A DNA stretch of 64,000 nucleotides from Aquila chrysaetos chrysaetos (lineage: Eukaryota > Chordata > Aves > Accipitriformes > Accipitridae), in contig NC_044014.1 in NCBI RefSeq assembly GCF_900496995.4, positions 14,224,501 to 14,288,500 of the forward strand, read 5' to 3'. Below the pieces are notes generated by a model. It searched no databases, was not told the origin of the DNA, and saw only the letters and a program-made list of their open reading frames with translations. Numbering within the stretch: position 1 is the stretch's first letter; every line of letters starts with the position of its first letter. The translations under genes were made by a program, and so were the position numbers. Below are positions 1 through 15,400 of this stretch, piece by piece.

Positions 1-423
1 TTCTCACTGTTACGGTAATGCTTCTGTGTTTTGTGCCTACTTCCCTGTTTTAATTTGTCTGGCTTCAGCTTTCAACACTGATTCTTTTTCTGACCTTGTT
101 AATGAGATTAAAACCTTTTAGTATCTAATACATGTACTGAAGCCTCATAATTTAAATTAGTGCTTAATCTTTTTTTGAGAATATACCTGACGCTTTGCTG
201 GCTGTGCACATAAGCATAGTATCTCGTGCTGAGCTCCTTCCATGACTGAAACAACTGTGGAGATTATTTCAGAGGTATAAGTAGGGGTTGAGCATCCACT
301 TTCCCTTTCAGACTGGTGGGAATGAGATATCCTTGGCAGTCGTCTCCCTACATACCTGTGTATCTTCACTTCTTGGAACTACCTGCTTTCTTACTCTGTA
401 ATTCTTGCAATATTTTTTTACAG
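1..423 (+). other. STN1 intron, 3' part
   Basis: AT-rich sequence upstream of the first visible STN1 exon, ending in a T-rich tract and CAG acceptor at 421-423. I see no further STN1 exon here: the expected segment before VDD is not encoded in any frame. The preceding exons must lie left of the window. Confidence 0.75.
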
Positions 424-495
424 TGGATGATAGTACTGGAGTTATAAATTGTGTCTGCTGGAAAAATCCCATGATAGCAGAAACATCTTTATCAG
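424..495 (+). CDS. STN1: STN1 internal exon (OB fold, first visible)
   Basis: A 72-bp exon runs from the acceptor ending at AG 422-423 to the donor GT at 496-497. It starts with the last two bases of a codon and ends with the first base of one. It encodes [15 protein letters not shown]..., the strand of the OB fold that follows the family's FYSYG-like segment, which must be on the upstream exon outside the window. The residues after WKN diverge from mammals, as expected for the variable loop before the next exon. Confidence 0.9.
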
Positions 496-3400
496 GTAAT
501 TTATCAAATAAATAATTCCTCTTTTGACTGTACATTTTTGCTTATGTCTGTCTTACGTAATTTAGTAAATGATCAAACTTGCAGAACAGTAAATTCAACT
601 CTCTCTAATTTTAAACCATTGCATCCTATGGCCTGGGCCATTTGGGGAGTTTCATATTACTTTTTGTGTTGTGTCCAATGGTGATGCCAATAAAACCACT
701 ACCATTATGCCCTGTCACACCTTTTCCGCATCTGAGTAATATGGTATTTCAATTCTATGCTGTGACATTGTTTAAAGAATCCTCCTCTTATGGTTCTTTT
801 TGTGACTTCATCTAGTGAGGAACTAGGCTGGAAATCTGCCATATGCCACAACTTCTGTTTCCAAAGTCAATCCATTGACCAGCAACCTGGTATACATTCC
901 CCACCCTTCTGATACAGTGGTTTCAGGATTCATCTTCTCTTCTTTGTTTGCATTCATATTCTCCTCCTGCTTATGCATATATTGTCAGTGATGAACTTGA
1001 AAGTAGCTTAAAACACAGTGGGAAGATGGCAGCAGTCTTTTACAATTTGGGAAAGTTCTAAATGGGCATTTGAAATTAATCTATTATTGCACTCAATAAC
1101 AGAACTCCTCACTATTGTCTGGCTTTCTCTGCTTTTTCTCCCACCATTTCTCATAGATCAAAGTATGGAATACTTTCTATTTTGGACCTTCTTGAAAGCT
1201 CATGTAGTAGGTTGACAACCCTGATATGGATCTGATCAAATCCTACTGAAATAAATGCTGCTAGTGTCATCTGCGAGTGCTAGGGTTACATATGCACAGA
1301 ATGGGGAAAGGAAGACTTGATGTAAAAGTTAAAAACTGATGTCTGTGGAACAAGCCCATTTATACAGACAGATAATTCATACTTACTTAAATTTAACACT
1401 GATATGACAAGAGGTATAAACAATCTCAACTGGAATCTAGAAGACAGTTCTCACTTTTAGACAGGTGATGTTGTGGCACAGCTTTCCAAAAAAAATAATG
1501 GGGACCCGCAGTCAAAGCAGTTTTTTATGAGGAACTTAAATTCATTAAAGGAATTGCATAAAATACTGCTTGTAATAGAGTGAGGACCCAGAATACCTGT
1601 TTCAGCCTTGTGTTCTTATTTTACATGTACATCAGTAGTGCTTGAATGGACACTATGTTATTAACGGAAATGAATTAATTTGTACCTGCTAAAGAAGACA
1701 GCTCCTAGGGGTCACAGGAAACTTTCTTCCAGCCTTTTGTAATTGTGATCAGGGATACTTGGGTCATTAATCAGGTTTTAAGTTATGAAGTATTTATTCT
1801 TCTGCAAAGGTGTGTTAGGTAAATGTGAAGTTCTGTCAAGTTGCATTCACCTCAGTGTAGACGTCAAATTGCATCACATGAATGCTTTGGCCCCACCTCA
1901 GATGACTCATTCTTCTTTTATGTAAAAAGCTCAGCTGACCTTTCTTTTCCCCTCATCCATCTTAGCATGACAAAATAAAAAAATTACAAAACCCATTTCA
2001 AGTTAATGTTTCAATTTTGCAATCCATCTATGACATTTTCAGTGGTAAATCAGTATCTCCTCCCTTTTACACTTTCCCTAGGTGAACTATTTAAATAAAT
2101 ATAATACTGTAAACTAACTTTGTCACCCAAAAGTTTTGCTAGCCAGGACACATGGTGCCTGGGACCTTACCCCTTTTTTAGTAGTATGATTCCTGTGATG
2201 CTTAGGTGTTTGGGTGAATGCAAAAGTACTCTTGGCCTTAATGCCTGATCTCCTTTCTCTGACTTCTTACAGGTCATCCAAGCACACCCAGTAGTGTTAC
2301 TGTGCTTGAACAGATGAAGAAACTCCAGGAAATGGTGAGCCAGAAAACCAAGCTGGAGATCGGGGATGTTGTCAGGGTCAGAGGTCACATCCGAACCTAC
2401 AGGCAACAAAGAGAAATTCAGACTTCGTGTTTTTGTGAGTGTTATGGATCTGGGACATATGTAACTTAGTTGTCTGAATTTATGAGAAGATCTAAGCTGT
2501 ATGTAATTCATTGAATAATTTCCACTTTATTTTCTGGCATCTCATTTTTCTAAAGAGATTTTCATCTGTATGTCTTTATTTCAATTTTAGTAGGGTAAGG
2601 TTAGAAGACACTACTTAATGTGCAGGATTAGATTGCCTGTAAATGAGGCATCCCTGGAAAATCTGTAAAAGATGACTAGCATGAATACAAGAGTACTAGG
2701 CAGATACTACGGTTGGGTATCTGTGAGAGTGACTTGCTCTTCAATTTTCTTTGTGTTGACATAGAACAGCCAAAGCCCACGGGAAGGGAGTTGGTGACCT
2801 TTTATATTGCACTTCATCAAGAGCATTAGCTGCTTTGGAGAAACGGTTGCTGTTTGTCATAGCCTGTATAATCTTTCTGTGGGCAGACTGCAGCATATGG
2901 GCGCGTTGTACCACTGAAGCCTAGGTTCTCCTAAACTCTCTGGCTCTGCAGAATGACTGAGAAGTGCTCCTCATCTTCAGTCACTTGAGCACAGACCTGC
3001 ACACAGGTGCTGCCCCTGTATCTGACAGCTCTTTGGGCAGCAGGGTTCTGCAGTCCACTGTTTACACCCTAGGAGCTTCCAGTTACATAACTTGTCTCCT
3101 CAGTGTCTGTGCTATTGTGTAAGAGTTGGTTTTCCCCAGTGAAATCTTTCAGAGACAATACTGAAATGATTCCTTTGGTGGGGGGAAGCCTGTCTTTTAA
3201 AAACCCTGTGTAGCTCTGATAAAAAGTCTAGATTTTTCAGCTCTAGCTAAATCTGAGAGGGAATTCAACTCTCCTTTCCAGACAGAAGATTTATAAATAT
3301 ATAACCCATTCAAGGGCTAGTAATAATACCATTGTTTCATTAAAGGAGAGCGACACAATTCAAATAGCCTCTAAATTGCTTTCACTTTGGCCCAAATAAA

Positions 3401-6400
3401 GCTCCTTACTATGTGTTAACTTCATCTAATAGATAAAGACTGCTGGAAGGTAAAATAGAGATGATAAATTCCAGTTAAATAAGTTGTCAGACAAAAGCAC
3501 AATCTGCAGCGCACCACAACAGGTCATTTACCTCCTTGTAAACTGTAAAAGCAGGAGTGGCCTTTGTGGTTTTGTTTTTATAAAAACAACAGTGAACAAA
3601 ATTCGCCAATTTAATACTGGCATGTGAAGCTCTGTTGTGCTGCCTCAGGTATGGTTGCTTAAAAGATTGGTATGGCAGCCCTGGCCAACTATGTGTGTTG
3701 TTTTTGCTGCTCCAGATAAAGTGGATGATCCTGTGTGTGATGTTCAGATTTCAAGAATGCTGGAGCTCCCCTGTCTCTATAGAGAAGTTTACGATAAACC
3801 TTTCCAAGGCCCTGAGGAGGGACAGAGGTAAATGCAGTATCCAGACTGGTCTTGGGGCAAATTGTGGGATTTTATTGTTGTTTATTTGTTATCATAATGA
3901 CTGTGGAGAAAGATAGAACAGGGCCCAACTGTGATTTAGACTCTGCACAAGCATACAGTAGCAGCCTGCTTTTCTCCCGAATAATTGATGATCTATTCAG
4001 ATGAGATACCTGTCCATAATCTGAGAAAAGAAATACAGTGCTGAACCAAAGTGAATATTAGGAAGGTAGTAAAATATTGTGTACAGACCTCTTGCATCTA
4101 GTAAAAAAAGCTGGTGTTTTGAGCAAGATTTGGGGGTCAGGTCAACACCTTAGATAGAGGAGTGTCCTTGCCTGATTTTGTTTTGTGTGTAAGGATGAGG
4201 AGCTACTCAATCAAAATGCTCTCAACTTCTGCTGTCCTTGTCATCGTCAAATCACAAATACATAGCCTCAATAAACTGAGTCAAACACCCATTCCTGTAT
4301 TCAGTTTAAGTGTAGCTGGATGCTTATTGGCAGGTCTGATGCATGTAGCATAGTTTCAGAGATTATAGATCTTAAAATCACAACATTGTTAGAGCAAATG
4401 ATTGAAGAGGAACAGTTGGATATTGCATATAAAAATGGTCTGTTTTAATTAAGGGTTTAAATTCAGATTCTTTAAGGACAGTAAAATACCTTTTGATCTT
4501 TGAAAACCAGTCTAGCAGGCTAACTTTAGGTAATTGTTCTAAAAATGTTAGTAGTATTTTTCTTGCCTTTTGACATGTTCTATATATCCTTGCAGTGACT
4601 TGGAGGGTCAGAATTTCTCAATCAATATGCTGCATGAGAAAGTGAAAGGCTTTCTATTAGAAAACAAAATTCAGACCTTTTACCAACAGGAGTTGGAAAC
4701 AATTGATACTCTGGTGCCCCTGGCTGGTGTGCATTTACCCAGTCGCAGCTGTCAGGAGGTGAGTGAATGTAACTGTTTCAAGTTTTTAGTGGGAAGGAAA
4801 TAATAACATGTACTTTTTTTAAGCATAAACAACCAGATAAGAGACTGTTGCCTTCAGAGGATTCAAAAACCACAAGTACTTTAGCTTTATGCATGAATTA
4901 TTTACAGAGCCTGAAGAAACCTTGTGAGTTGAGACATATGAAAGTGGACTGAAGAAAGCCATATGAGAAAATTCTGTTGTTAAGGGTAATCTTGTATTAG
5001 GGCTGAGTAACCTTACAGTCTGCAACAGGCACTAACTTATCTAGATCTGTAAATAGTGGCAGAATCAGAAAAGGAGATCCCTTTAAGGTGCTGGAGCTGT
5101 TTGGGACAGATGGTTTGAGATCCTGAATTTGATCAGGAGAAGGGAACACAAAGTCTTTGTCTTGTTTCTCATTTGAAGCTCAATATATTGATAAAGATGT
5201 AGCTTTCAAAAGGAGATTATAATGAGTGGATGAACAGTGCTCCCTGCTACATGTTTCTCTTGTTGGAAGTCCCTAGTTGTGAAAGGCCACACTGAAAGGA
5301 TCAGAAGGTGGGATTTAATTGAAATCAGTTTACATGCAGTTGCGTGTAGCCAAACTGTTAAGAAACTTTCCAGTGAGATAGTGTGCTCTTGATCAACTGC
5401 AGAATGGGAAATAGAACAAAAAACATTTTATAAAATGGCTTTATATTACTCTGTGATATTTGGATAAATTACAAACCAGATTCTCAAATGGTGCAAAGTG
5501 GTACATTTCTGCAAAAGTAACAGTTACGGCTTTTACCATGTTACCAAAGGCAACTGAAACTTAAACTAGACTGTTGTGACTCACTTGTTTACTTTTTGTT
5601 TTTTTGTAGAGAAATAAATCCATGGCAGTCATTTTCACTGCCTGATTCTGATATGCACTGTAAAGTTAAGTGCTATGTTATGTTAACGTCTGATGTTTGT
5701 TTAATTCTTAAAAAAACCCACAAAAACCAGTCCCTTGTAGATGATGTCAAATAATAATGCAAAGTGGCTCTATTCTTGTTGGCCTTGTTGAACTGCTTCT
5801 GATAGCTGCTTCTTGATTGCTGTTTCTTTTCTTTTTATTAAAGGCATTTTTGTTGTTTGCTTTAAAGCAAGCATGGATATAAACAATAACAGGAGCTACT
5901 CTCATTTTTGACAGAAAAGTTTGATACTAGAATATCCAACATGGGACAGGGTATTTTTTCTAAACTAGCTGGAACAGTATTAAAAGTTCCTAAACACTTT
6001 ACGTTCAAGGAAATAGTGGTCATTGTGACTAATACTGGAAACTTGCATCTTTGAAGTTTCAGCATTTATAGAAAGATCAAGATGAATAACTTGCAAAGCC
6101 ATTTAAAGTAGGAACTGGTGCAGAACATAGAAAAGCACGAAAAAAACCTATCCAAAAAACCCAAACCAACAAAAACAATGTAGCATCAGCATTGTTAGCA
6201 GTCATGAGGAGCTATCATAATAACTAATAGTTGCTCCTGACCCTGATGCACAGGTGTGAGTGTATGTCCCAGGAATTTGGGCACACAGATGCTTATTTAG
6301 AAATTGCAGTTCTCCCTATTGCCCTTTGGTATTAATTCCTTGCAAACAGGCTTATATATGTTTGCATAAGAAAGAACCTGCAGTTGTCAAGTGACCTGAA

Positions 6401-9400
6401 TGCCTTAAGAGGAGCACCTAGTAATGCTCCAGAAATGCATTTTGTTGTTCCTCTGCTCTGTCTCTCGAAGGTGTCAGTTTTCAAATTGGCAAAGGATCAA
6501 GTACCCAGTTTGATCCACAAAAATAAGTGTAATAGATCTGATTTCTGTCCCTTTTCCTTTCTTTTTCCCTCTGTAGTCTTCTGGTTTGCATCTTCCTCAA
6601 ACCAAAAGGAAAAAGGGTGCTGCTAATGTGGAATGATGTTATTTCATGCCTATTTGGCAAAGCAGGAGCTAGATGAGTGGACCAAACTAATTAGGCCACA
6701 CCACAATATACACACTTGTTCACTTCTTGCACCTTTCCTGACTGTGAAAGGATGAGTTATTTGGATGTATAACTTCAATTTTTTTAACCTGATTCCAGTG
6801 TTCTAGAGCACAGTTGCTGTTAAACTCTTCTTGCCTCTCTCTTCCTTTCCCTGTGATCCTAGGAGATGTGGTGCACCCCCTTCATCTCTTTCCCAACTTT
6901 TAAAGTACTTGCACAGTGTTCATCATAGTGGGAGGGTATCTCCTCATGGAATATTTTCTCCAGGGAGGTGGTGAGCTGCTATGGAGTCACTGGCAGTGGA
7001 GAGGAGCAGGGGGTGAAGATGGAAGGAGGTAGCTGGGATAGCTTGAGGTAGGCAGCATGTCTCTGTTCCTTTTCAGCATTACTGTACCTGAGCCCTGTCC
7101 ACATCCCATACATGTCCTACAATACCTAGTTCCAGTTCTAATGGCTCCCCAGCAGTGCAGTCTTCTGGCTTTGCAGATTAAATTTCCCTCTAGCAGATCC
7201 ACATGGCAGAACTCAAATCATGTCCTCTGCTCAGACATATACTAGGGAATATTTAATTTTATAGTTTACAGAGGATGGGTAAGAGAATTGGAAGGCATGG
7301 TGGTTTTAAAAATAATTAAAAATTAACAAATCTGTTACAATTTTTAAACCCAGTAGAACTTTATTTCACATAACCAGTGCCCCCTCTATCCCTAAGCTGT
7401 AGCCTTTCCCTTATTCCTTAAAACAAATTACTTTTGTGACTGGAGGGGTGGGTACCACAAGGAAGACTACAAGCAAAACCAGAAAAAGTAATCTTGGGCT
7501 TAGAGAACCTAAGGAGTGTACTTGCTGGACTTAGGCAATTATGTTTGGCAAATGGACAAGCCTTTGGTTCCTTTTTTAAAGAAAACTACATGTCAACTTG
7601 ATCCATCCAGTTTCTCAACTGGATTAAATACAACTTGCAACCAGCCAGTCTTGATTAACCATTTTTATGCACTTCTTCCATGCATTAGCTATAGTGTGTG
7701 CTATTTTAGTATTACCATTCCAGTTTGTGTATGTCACTAGCTTGGACACATAACTTGGGTTGTGCTTTCCAGACTTTGCTGTTTGTACTTCTCTTGATTT
7801 GAATATTATCTCTAGGTCAGCAATGACAAGTAATTAAAGCAGGGAGTCTTACAGTGTTGTTCAAACTTACTGTATATACGCTGTACATTGTACTGTAGGT
7901 ATAACATAGTGCATTATACATTCTTGATGCTATGTGTTTGTCTTCCTGCCTTTTGAGGAAGCTTCACTGCTACTTTAAATATGTATATTGCAAAGCTTAT
8001 TATAGGACTTCAGGACTGACATGTCCAGAATCACTATTACTAAAATTGTCACCTGTCTGAGCCAAGGGTTAAACATGGCATGAGAAATTGCAGAAGGCAA
8101 TTCATGAGTAGAATCACGTGTGTGGTTATACCAGGAAACTTCAACACCATCAGGGTGTGTTGTGATTCATAATGAGCCAAAGGTTACATACTTTCAGTGT
8201 TTTGAACAGAGTGACTAATTAATTCCTGTACCACTTCACTCTTTGACCTATTATTGATTGTACAGAGAGTTTGTCTTGTTTTAAAGATCTGAGAATAACT
8301 GGTTGCACAGCACCAGCCCACTAAGCTGTGTGAGACCCATCAGATGGACTATATTGATTAAAATACCAATTTAATGCTGGAGACATGGATGCTTCTGTTG
8401 GCTTTGCTACAAAGTCCTTGGCTGGTCATGGGAGGGAGGGTAGTGACAGTAAAATTGTTATTTAATAGCTGCTTCTCTCGCTGGGGCAGGGGGGAAACAT
8501 GTTTTGCAAAAGCAATGAATGATTTTTGGATGCTCCTGTGTTTGGATGTACAGTTTCATTTATTTGAAATGGACCCAATTTGGGGAGATCCCCTGCTGTC
8601 AGAACTTCAGGGAACCTGAAATTGTGCACCTTGAAACAAAGGCATGCTGAAGGGAGGCACTTTGCAAAATGAGATGTGAGCATTGTGAGAGGTAAATTCA
8701 AAATCCAGATTCAAATCTTGCTGGTGCTTTGGATCAGCAGTTAAACTACTTGATATCTGCATTTCTCAGATGAAAAGCTTCATAAAAGTAAAAGGCTAAT
8801 AAACTGTGACTCAGAAGGAACTACATGAACAGCTACAATACATCTTTATAACTGTTGAAATGCAATCATTTTTCAATCTCCTCCTGAAACAAAAGCAAGG
8901 ATGTGAAATCACGTAGGATTTAATAGTCCTAGATTTCTTCTCTCTGTGTATAGCCCCACATTCAGTCTCCTCTAGATTTTTGCTCAGTAGACTAAATCAC
9001 AAGCTCTAGGTGTACATTGGCTGTGAGGGGGGATTCAAGTCCAGGGGAAATGAGGACCTGGTTTGGCATAAAAGAAAGTGATAAGGAAGAATTACTATTG
9101 ATTTATGAATTTGCAGGATGAGATGCTGGAGATATTTGGGGTGGACCAAAAGAACAAATTACTTAACTTTAGATTGTGTTCACAAAGAAATTCCTCAATT
9201 GTTGCTTTACTTGGAGGGATGGAGAGGAGGAAGCATATTCTAGAGCACACTAGGAAAAAACCCCAAAATTTTCCTGTCATTTCAGGATAATATTAAAGCC
9301 CCTGAAGAGGGCAGGAGCCCTCATTTGTTCTTCAGGAGCAGTCCTTCTTCCATGGAGCCCTTTCCCTTGGACTCTGCAGCATGTATGAGAGGGTGCTGAT

Positions 9401-12400
9401 ATATAGCAGCTGCTTTCTTATTTTCTCGCTCCCAAGCCTGCCTCTCTGCCTTCACTCTGTCAATGCCTTGAGTTGCATTCTTAGTGATTCTGTTTCAGTA
9501 TCCATCCAGGCTGAGCTGTGTGTCAGTTCACACAGAGTCTGTTTTTAATTATCTCCCTTTCTGACAGGATCTCAGTGTTGAGCCAAACTGAATAATTATC
9601 GTGCTTCTTTGGAGATATTTTTATCTTTTTTCCTCCCCAAACATTTGCTTTCACATTAAAAATTGATCAGAGTCTTGAGGTGGTTGCTTTGCTAGCAGTT
9701 TCTTAGATTCTTGAGGATTTATTACTGCATTTGAGTGAGAGGCAAAGTCTCTTCATTTTACATACGGCTATGAGAATGTGCATTTCCATGAGAAAATATT
9801 CATTCTTCACTTAACCCTTCCTGCTACATTTTATGTTTATTCCTTCAGTTCATCAGAAGAGGGACTATGAGGAGAAACATGATAGTGGTATTAACACTCT
9901 GACTGGAATGGTGGCCAGATGTATGGTGAAGTTTGTAATTAGAAGCAGTGACTGTTGTTATCCAAACTGATATACATGTGGTGGACGGGGGACAGACAAA
10001 CATTTGGGCACTGAATTTCTTCAGCCTGGAACAGAAGGAGAAAACTGAACTGAGCCATTGTTCTATGTTAATTATCCTGAACTATTAGGCAATTATTTTT
10101 GACTGTTGATTTGAAAGGAAAAAGACAGTTAGCTGTTGTGAGACAGAGAAAGAGAGAGATGTGATTATGACCTGTGGAAATATTGAGGATTAGCTGGAGG
10201 AAGGGGATGGAGAAACTTGTGATGCATGCTAATGCTAATATCCCTATTGCATCTCTGAACAATTCCAAGTTAGGCACATCAGCTTCCAGGCCTAGAAGCA
10301 GTTGGAGTTTCACTTGAGACTTGCAAACGGATTGAATAAATGTTTTGTGAAAAGATATTCTTCCATTGCTAATGTGGTGTCTGTTTCACATATTCCTGTG
10401 GATTCATTCTAGTGCATGGTGTTTGCCTGTTTCATTCCCAAGGCTTCTGTGAGTGCTTCTGCTGAGTGAAGTAGGATATGTGAAGTCTGATACTTTTGTT
10501 CAGAACAGGGTGGGAGCATTTACGGTGATAGTTGAAAAAATGGCTTGGCAAATCTTGCTTTGGTTGCCCTGGTGTGGTTCTAGCTATCATGTGTTGGTTT
10601 GTGGGAAGCAGTTTAGCTCTGTTCTCAAAGAAAACCACAGGGAGCACAGTGTGCTCCCAACAGATGAGGAAACCATTGGGGAATTGAACCAGTCTGTGTA
10701 GACAAGTGGGAGGCTGAAGGACATAGCAGGACAGATAGAGATGGAGAAGAGTAAGTCATGGTCTTGCTCTTATCTACCCATACTTTCTCCTCTCCACAAC
10801 TTATTGTTTCCTTCCGCTTCCCTAGCTGTTATTCCACTGTCTTAGCTCAGCTCTACTTCCAAACAAACCTTGCTTTTCCCTGATTTTTCTTCTCCCTTTT
10901 ATTCCTTCCTACTCTGTTAGATGCATCCCAAACACAGAACCCTTTGTTCTAAATAACCTCCTCAGTTATGGACTTCCAGGCACATTGTTCTCCTTTCACA
11001 AGAGACTTATTTCCCACCTGCCTTCAAAACTGAATCCTTTGTTCCCTTATCTCATATACCTGTCTTAATTTTTTGTATGCTTTTTATCCTTTCATTTCAT
11101 TAGGCTGTGGAGAAACTCTTAAGACCATGACCAGAACCTGTGTAAAAATTTGGAAACAAAGGGGACAAGAAACAAATACTGTTCTTGCCAGTTTCCTCCT
11201 TTTGCTTGTATTACTTCCTCAGTTTAAAATCAGGAGATGGGAATCTAATCCCCAGCACTTGTATTCCTCCTGAGTATCACCTTACAAAGCACTGATCTCC
11301 CTGTCTTCCTACCCTTATTACCAGGAAAACTCTGAATATGAGCAAAGCTTGATTAGCTAAACAGTCAAATGCTCTGTGAGCATCAAGTCTATTCCAAAAG
11401 TGACTTCTCAGTACATAATCAAATAGCTGTTAAATACAAAGAAGGCAGTTTGGAGATTGTGGTTCCTTAAGAATAGCACAAGCTTCTGGTGTTTGTTTGT
11501 TTTTTAAAGCTTAGGGATGTTGGTTAGTTCATACATAACAGATATGATTTGTGAATCACTAAATGAAGAAAAATGTGTAACAAAATCACCTGAAGTCCTC
11601 TTGCTCTTGAAAGCATATGGAGCTTTTGCTGGTAACTTTAGTTGAGCTGAGATTTCTCACCATCTGCTTCATTCCTTTCTTCCCATCCAGGTGAAGTCAA
11701 AAAGTGACTCCAGTTCCAAAAGGATTCACAGTGTTTTTAAGGAAGCAATAAGGATGCTACAAGAAAAAGGGCTGGTTTTCCAGAAACCTAGTAGCTCCAA
11801 GGACTTATACCACGTAAGAAACTGAGCTGTGGTTGCAAACAAGTTCAGGGGTATGTCTTTCATAGTCAGTAGAAACAGTAGAAATGTTTCAGAAAGAGAA
11901 GCTGGACATCCAAGTGCTGCCTGTTTACTCAAAAGTCTTATCTGCAGCTTACTTCACTGATGCTTTTACCTCTCTATCACCCAGTGAGTGGTTCTTTTCG
12001 TAACTCAGCACCAGACTTAGGCACTGCTGCTGTTCCAAGAGCAGTCTGTGTTCACTGGGTTGTCAAACTGTGCTGACACAGCTGAGCACGCTGAAGCCTG
12101 GGACCTGGGACAGTTCTCTTTATTGCAGTGGGTTGAAACTTGGTGTTCTACTGAGTTGGTCACCCTCCTTTGGGTTGAATTCTGGTATATCATGTTCTTC
12201 ACCTAACTCTTGGACGCTGCTAATGGTGCTAAAAATAATAACTGAAGATTTAACATTCATTATTAGTCTTGGAAGCAGTCTATAATGCAGACTGTAGTTA
12301 TGACAGTGTTAGTTTAGAATACACCATGGCCTTGGATTGCTTTTCAACAGCCATGCCATCTACTGTGAAATAGACAGCTATAAATTGCCAGTTTCTTGTG

Positions 12401-15400
12401 TTTCCTCCAGGTGACTGACCATGATAAGGAGCTGCTTAAAGTGACCCTTGATGTGATTAAAGAAGACTGTCGAAAACCCAGGCGTAAGTAGCAGTGTGAC
12501 CAGGGCTCTGATGAGCTGGTGCTCATGTATTGATGACAGTATCTCCTCCTGCTGCTGGATTAGATATGCTTCTTGTCCTTACCCTTGAACTCAGAGCTGA
12601 GTTGCTGGTATAGCTAATCAGTATAGCTAAAAATGTGAGTGCAAGAGGAGCTTCCTGTGAGCATGGAGAGAGAAAGAGCAGGTGTGCCCAGCAGGAAGCA
12701 AACCTCTCAGATCTGAAATAAGCAGCCATTATCTTAGATCTATATCTTTTGAGAATACTTAGATTTTGGGAGGAGCGAAATGTAATGAAGTTAGGTCAGC
12801 ACCTAGCAGCTGTTGCTTTGCTCTCTGGATAAGTAGCAAATCTTGCTAGTTCAGTTTCTACAGGGGAGTTGACATGAAAGTGACCATACAGAAAGGTGAA
12901 ATCCCTGCCTCCATTAAGTCAACAGTAAAACTTACTTAAGTCAGTAGGATATTCTCTATAGATTTTAAGCTCAAGTAGAGCTCAGGTGGTTGTTCTTTGC
13001 AGGTAGGGATGTCAGTCTAACAAAATCCACTTCTTTTCAGATAATGTACCTCATGTGGCTTCTGAGTTATCCCTGTCCCTCAAGCCTATTGTGTCTTATT
13101 GCCATGGTGATAGCTTGCTCATAGGACCTGGCATATGATGGTTATCCTGCAGTGAAAAAAGGCTAAGTGAAGTAGTATTATTTTTGAGTTTTCAGCTGGC
13201 TACCTTAAGCAGTGGTACAACTGTAGACAAGGTTTGTAGGTGGAGGTAGAAGTTCTGTATGTTTGTGGGATGGAGGGAGTAGATGTCACTGGGCATGCAG
13301 ATGAAGATGGGGTCATTTGCCTGAGGCTGTTTCAGTGCAACAAGTTAACATATCACATTGTTTTATTGTCTTTTATCCAATTAACAAATAAAACATCTTC
13401 TCTGTAAGAGTCAAATCATTCCTCTGCCCATTTTATACATCAGCTAGCTCTCCTGAGAACCTGTTTGTTTGGTGTTTTTTATAATTGTGGCACTGTAAGG
13501 CCAGAACCTGTATACAGTTGACACAGGGCACTGAGCGACTGTCCGGTGGTTAATTCCCCTCTTCTACTTTATCACACTGGTAAAGTACTCTCAGTGCTAC
13601 AGGAGATGTTGGGAAGTTCTTTCTCCCAGTCAGGAGGTGTCAACAGCAGAGAGTAACTTGTAGATCAGTCACAGAAAAGACTTTGAAGAGTCCTGAGTCC
13701 TCAAAGCCATGTTTTCCACACTCAGCAGGTTAAAAATAGCAACTGCTTTAGAGAGCCTCTTGTTCTCCTTGAAGCTTTCCACCTACTTAGTTTCCTGTTG
13801 TAAAGAGGACAATTTCCAGGTCAGTGTCTCTTTGCTAGTTTTCAGAAGGACCGTTTCAATGTCCTGGTCACTGGTAATAGAAGATTTTGAGAAGTAAAGC
13901 CAAGAAGCTTCCATCAAAACCAACGGGATACTGCGGCTATTTTTATTGTCACTGAATGATGCAAGAGAGCAGAGCTCAATGTGACTGTCGGACCCCCTCT
14001 GCTGGTGGGATGGCAGTCTTAGCCACCCGCTTGGCCTTCACTAGTGAGCAGGCTCGTAGTGAGATAGTAACACGGTAATACCTCAAGGGCTTTTGCTTGT
14101 TTGTTGCAAGAAATTCCCACCCATTTTCGTTCAAGAGTAATATTAATCTTCCATGACAGGAAGACTGATTTATGATAAACCAAGCTCTTCTCTCCAATGA
14201 GTTACTTCTCTGCCAGTTTTCAAGGCAATGCCTCACCCCATTGCTTTAGTTGTGACACATTCTCAGGCCCAACCCAGCTGGCTGGAACTATTGTACATAT
14301 TAAAAAATCCTCAGCATGCCTAGTCAGAGCTCCACAAACCCTGATCTGTAATATGCTTACATGACAATCCTAGTTCTTGGCTCCAATTTTAATTCCAAAC
14401 AGTCTGATCTTAAATGCCCTCATGCGAGGCCACTGTGGGTCTACTCAGAGACTTAAGATAGCCAGAAAATGATGACAGTACATTTTGACTCCAGACTGAA
14501 CTGCAAAATGGTAGACTTAGTCCAGATTTGGTTGTTTTGTTTTTTGGGTTTTTTTTTGACAAATTTGCTCTGGTTTTAGGCTTAGATGAGACTAAGAGTA
14601 GAGATGGAAAAAACAGAACCACTTGAAGTTAAATTTAATATGTCAGAATGGACCCAGTGGGCAAATGGTGGTAGTTCTATAACTCTGTCCTCTCTGATAT
14701 TGGTAGTCAGGCAAGACAGTTAATCACAGCCTGGCTTACCTCAACTGGTGGACAAAAGCTAGAACCCAGTATGTTGGTGGAAGAGGGACAGCATCACTCT
14801 GCTGCAAGGATTGTATTCCCTCAAAGCTGGGCCATAGACTAGGCATGTTTCTGGGTCACTTAATGATTGTACACACCTGCAGCTACCCCAAAATGCTATT
14901 TCCTACCAGCATCTAGGAGGAAAGTATGTATTGTACTGTTGGGTAACACTTGAGTCACTAATCTAATTCATTGAGACTTAAGCTAAGTTCCTGTAGATCA
15001 GGGATGGGCACTTTCACTGTCTTATGACAAACCTATGACTAATGCAAAATGCAGCTACCCACTTTGTTTGCCACAACACTCACTATGACCAGGTAGAAGC
15101 ATTGTTCTGTTCTCTGCACTTACCCATCCTAAGGTGGTGGACGCATTTTTGGCTACCAGCCCCAAGCATCTTTTATCATGCTGGATCACTGACTTCTAAA
15201 GAAATATCTTTGCCTGATTCACAGCCTAATAGGAATTAGGCTGAACTGTGTATTTACCAGTGCTCAGTGTTGCCTCCTATCTACTAGTGACTTTTCTCAG
15301 CAGCTTCTAAGGCAGTTCTGGGGCTCAGCTGATTCTGGAGTAGAGATTGGCAAAAATAAAAAACAAGGCAGCAACAACAAAATACAGAGACCTCCCTGGC

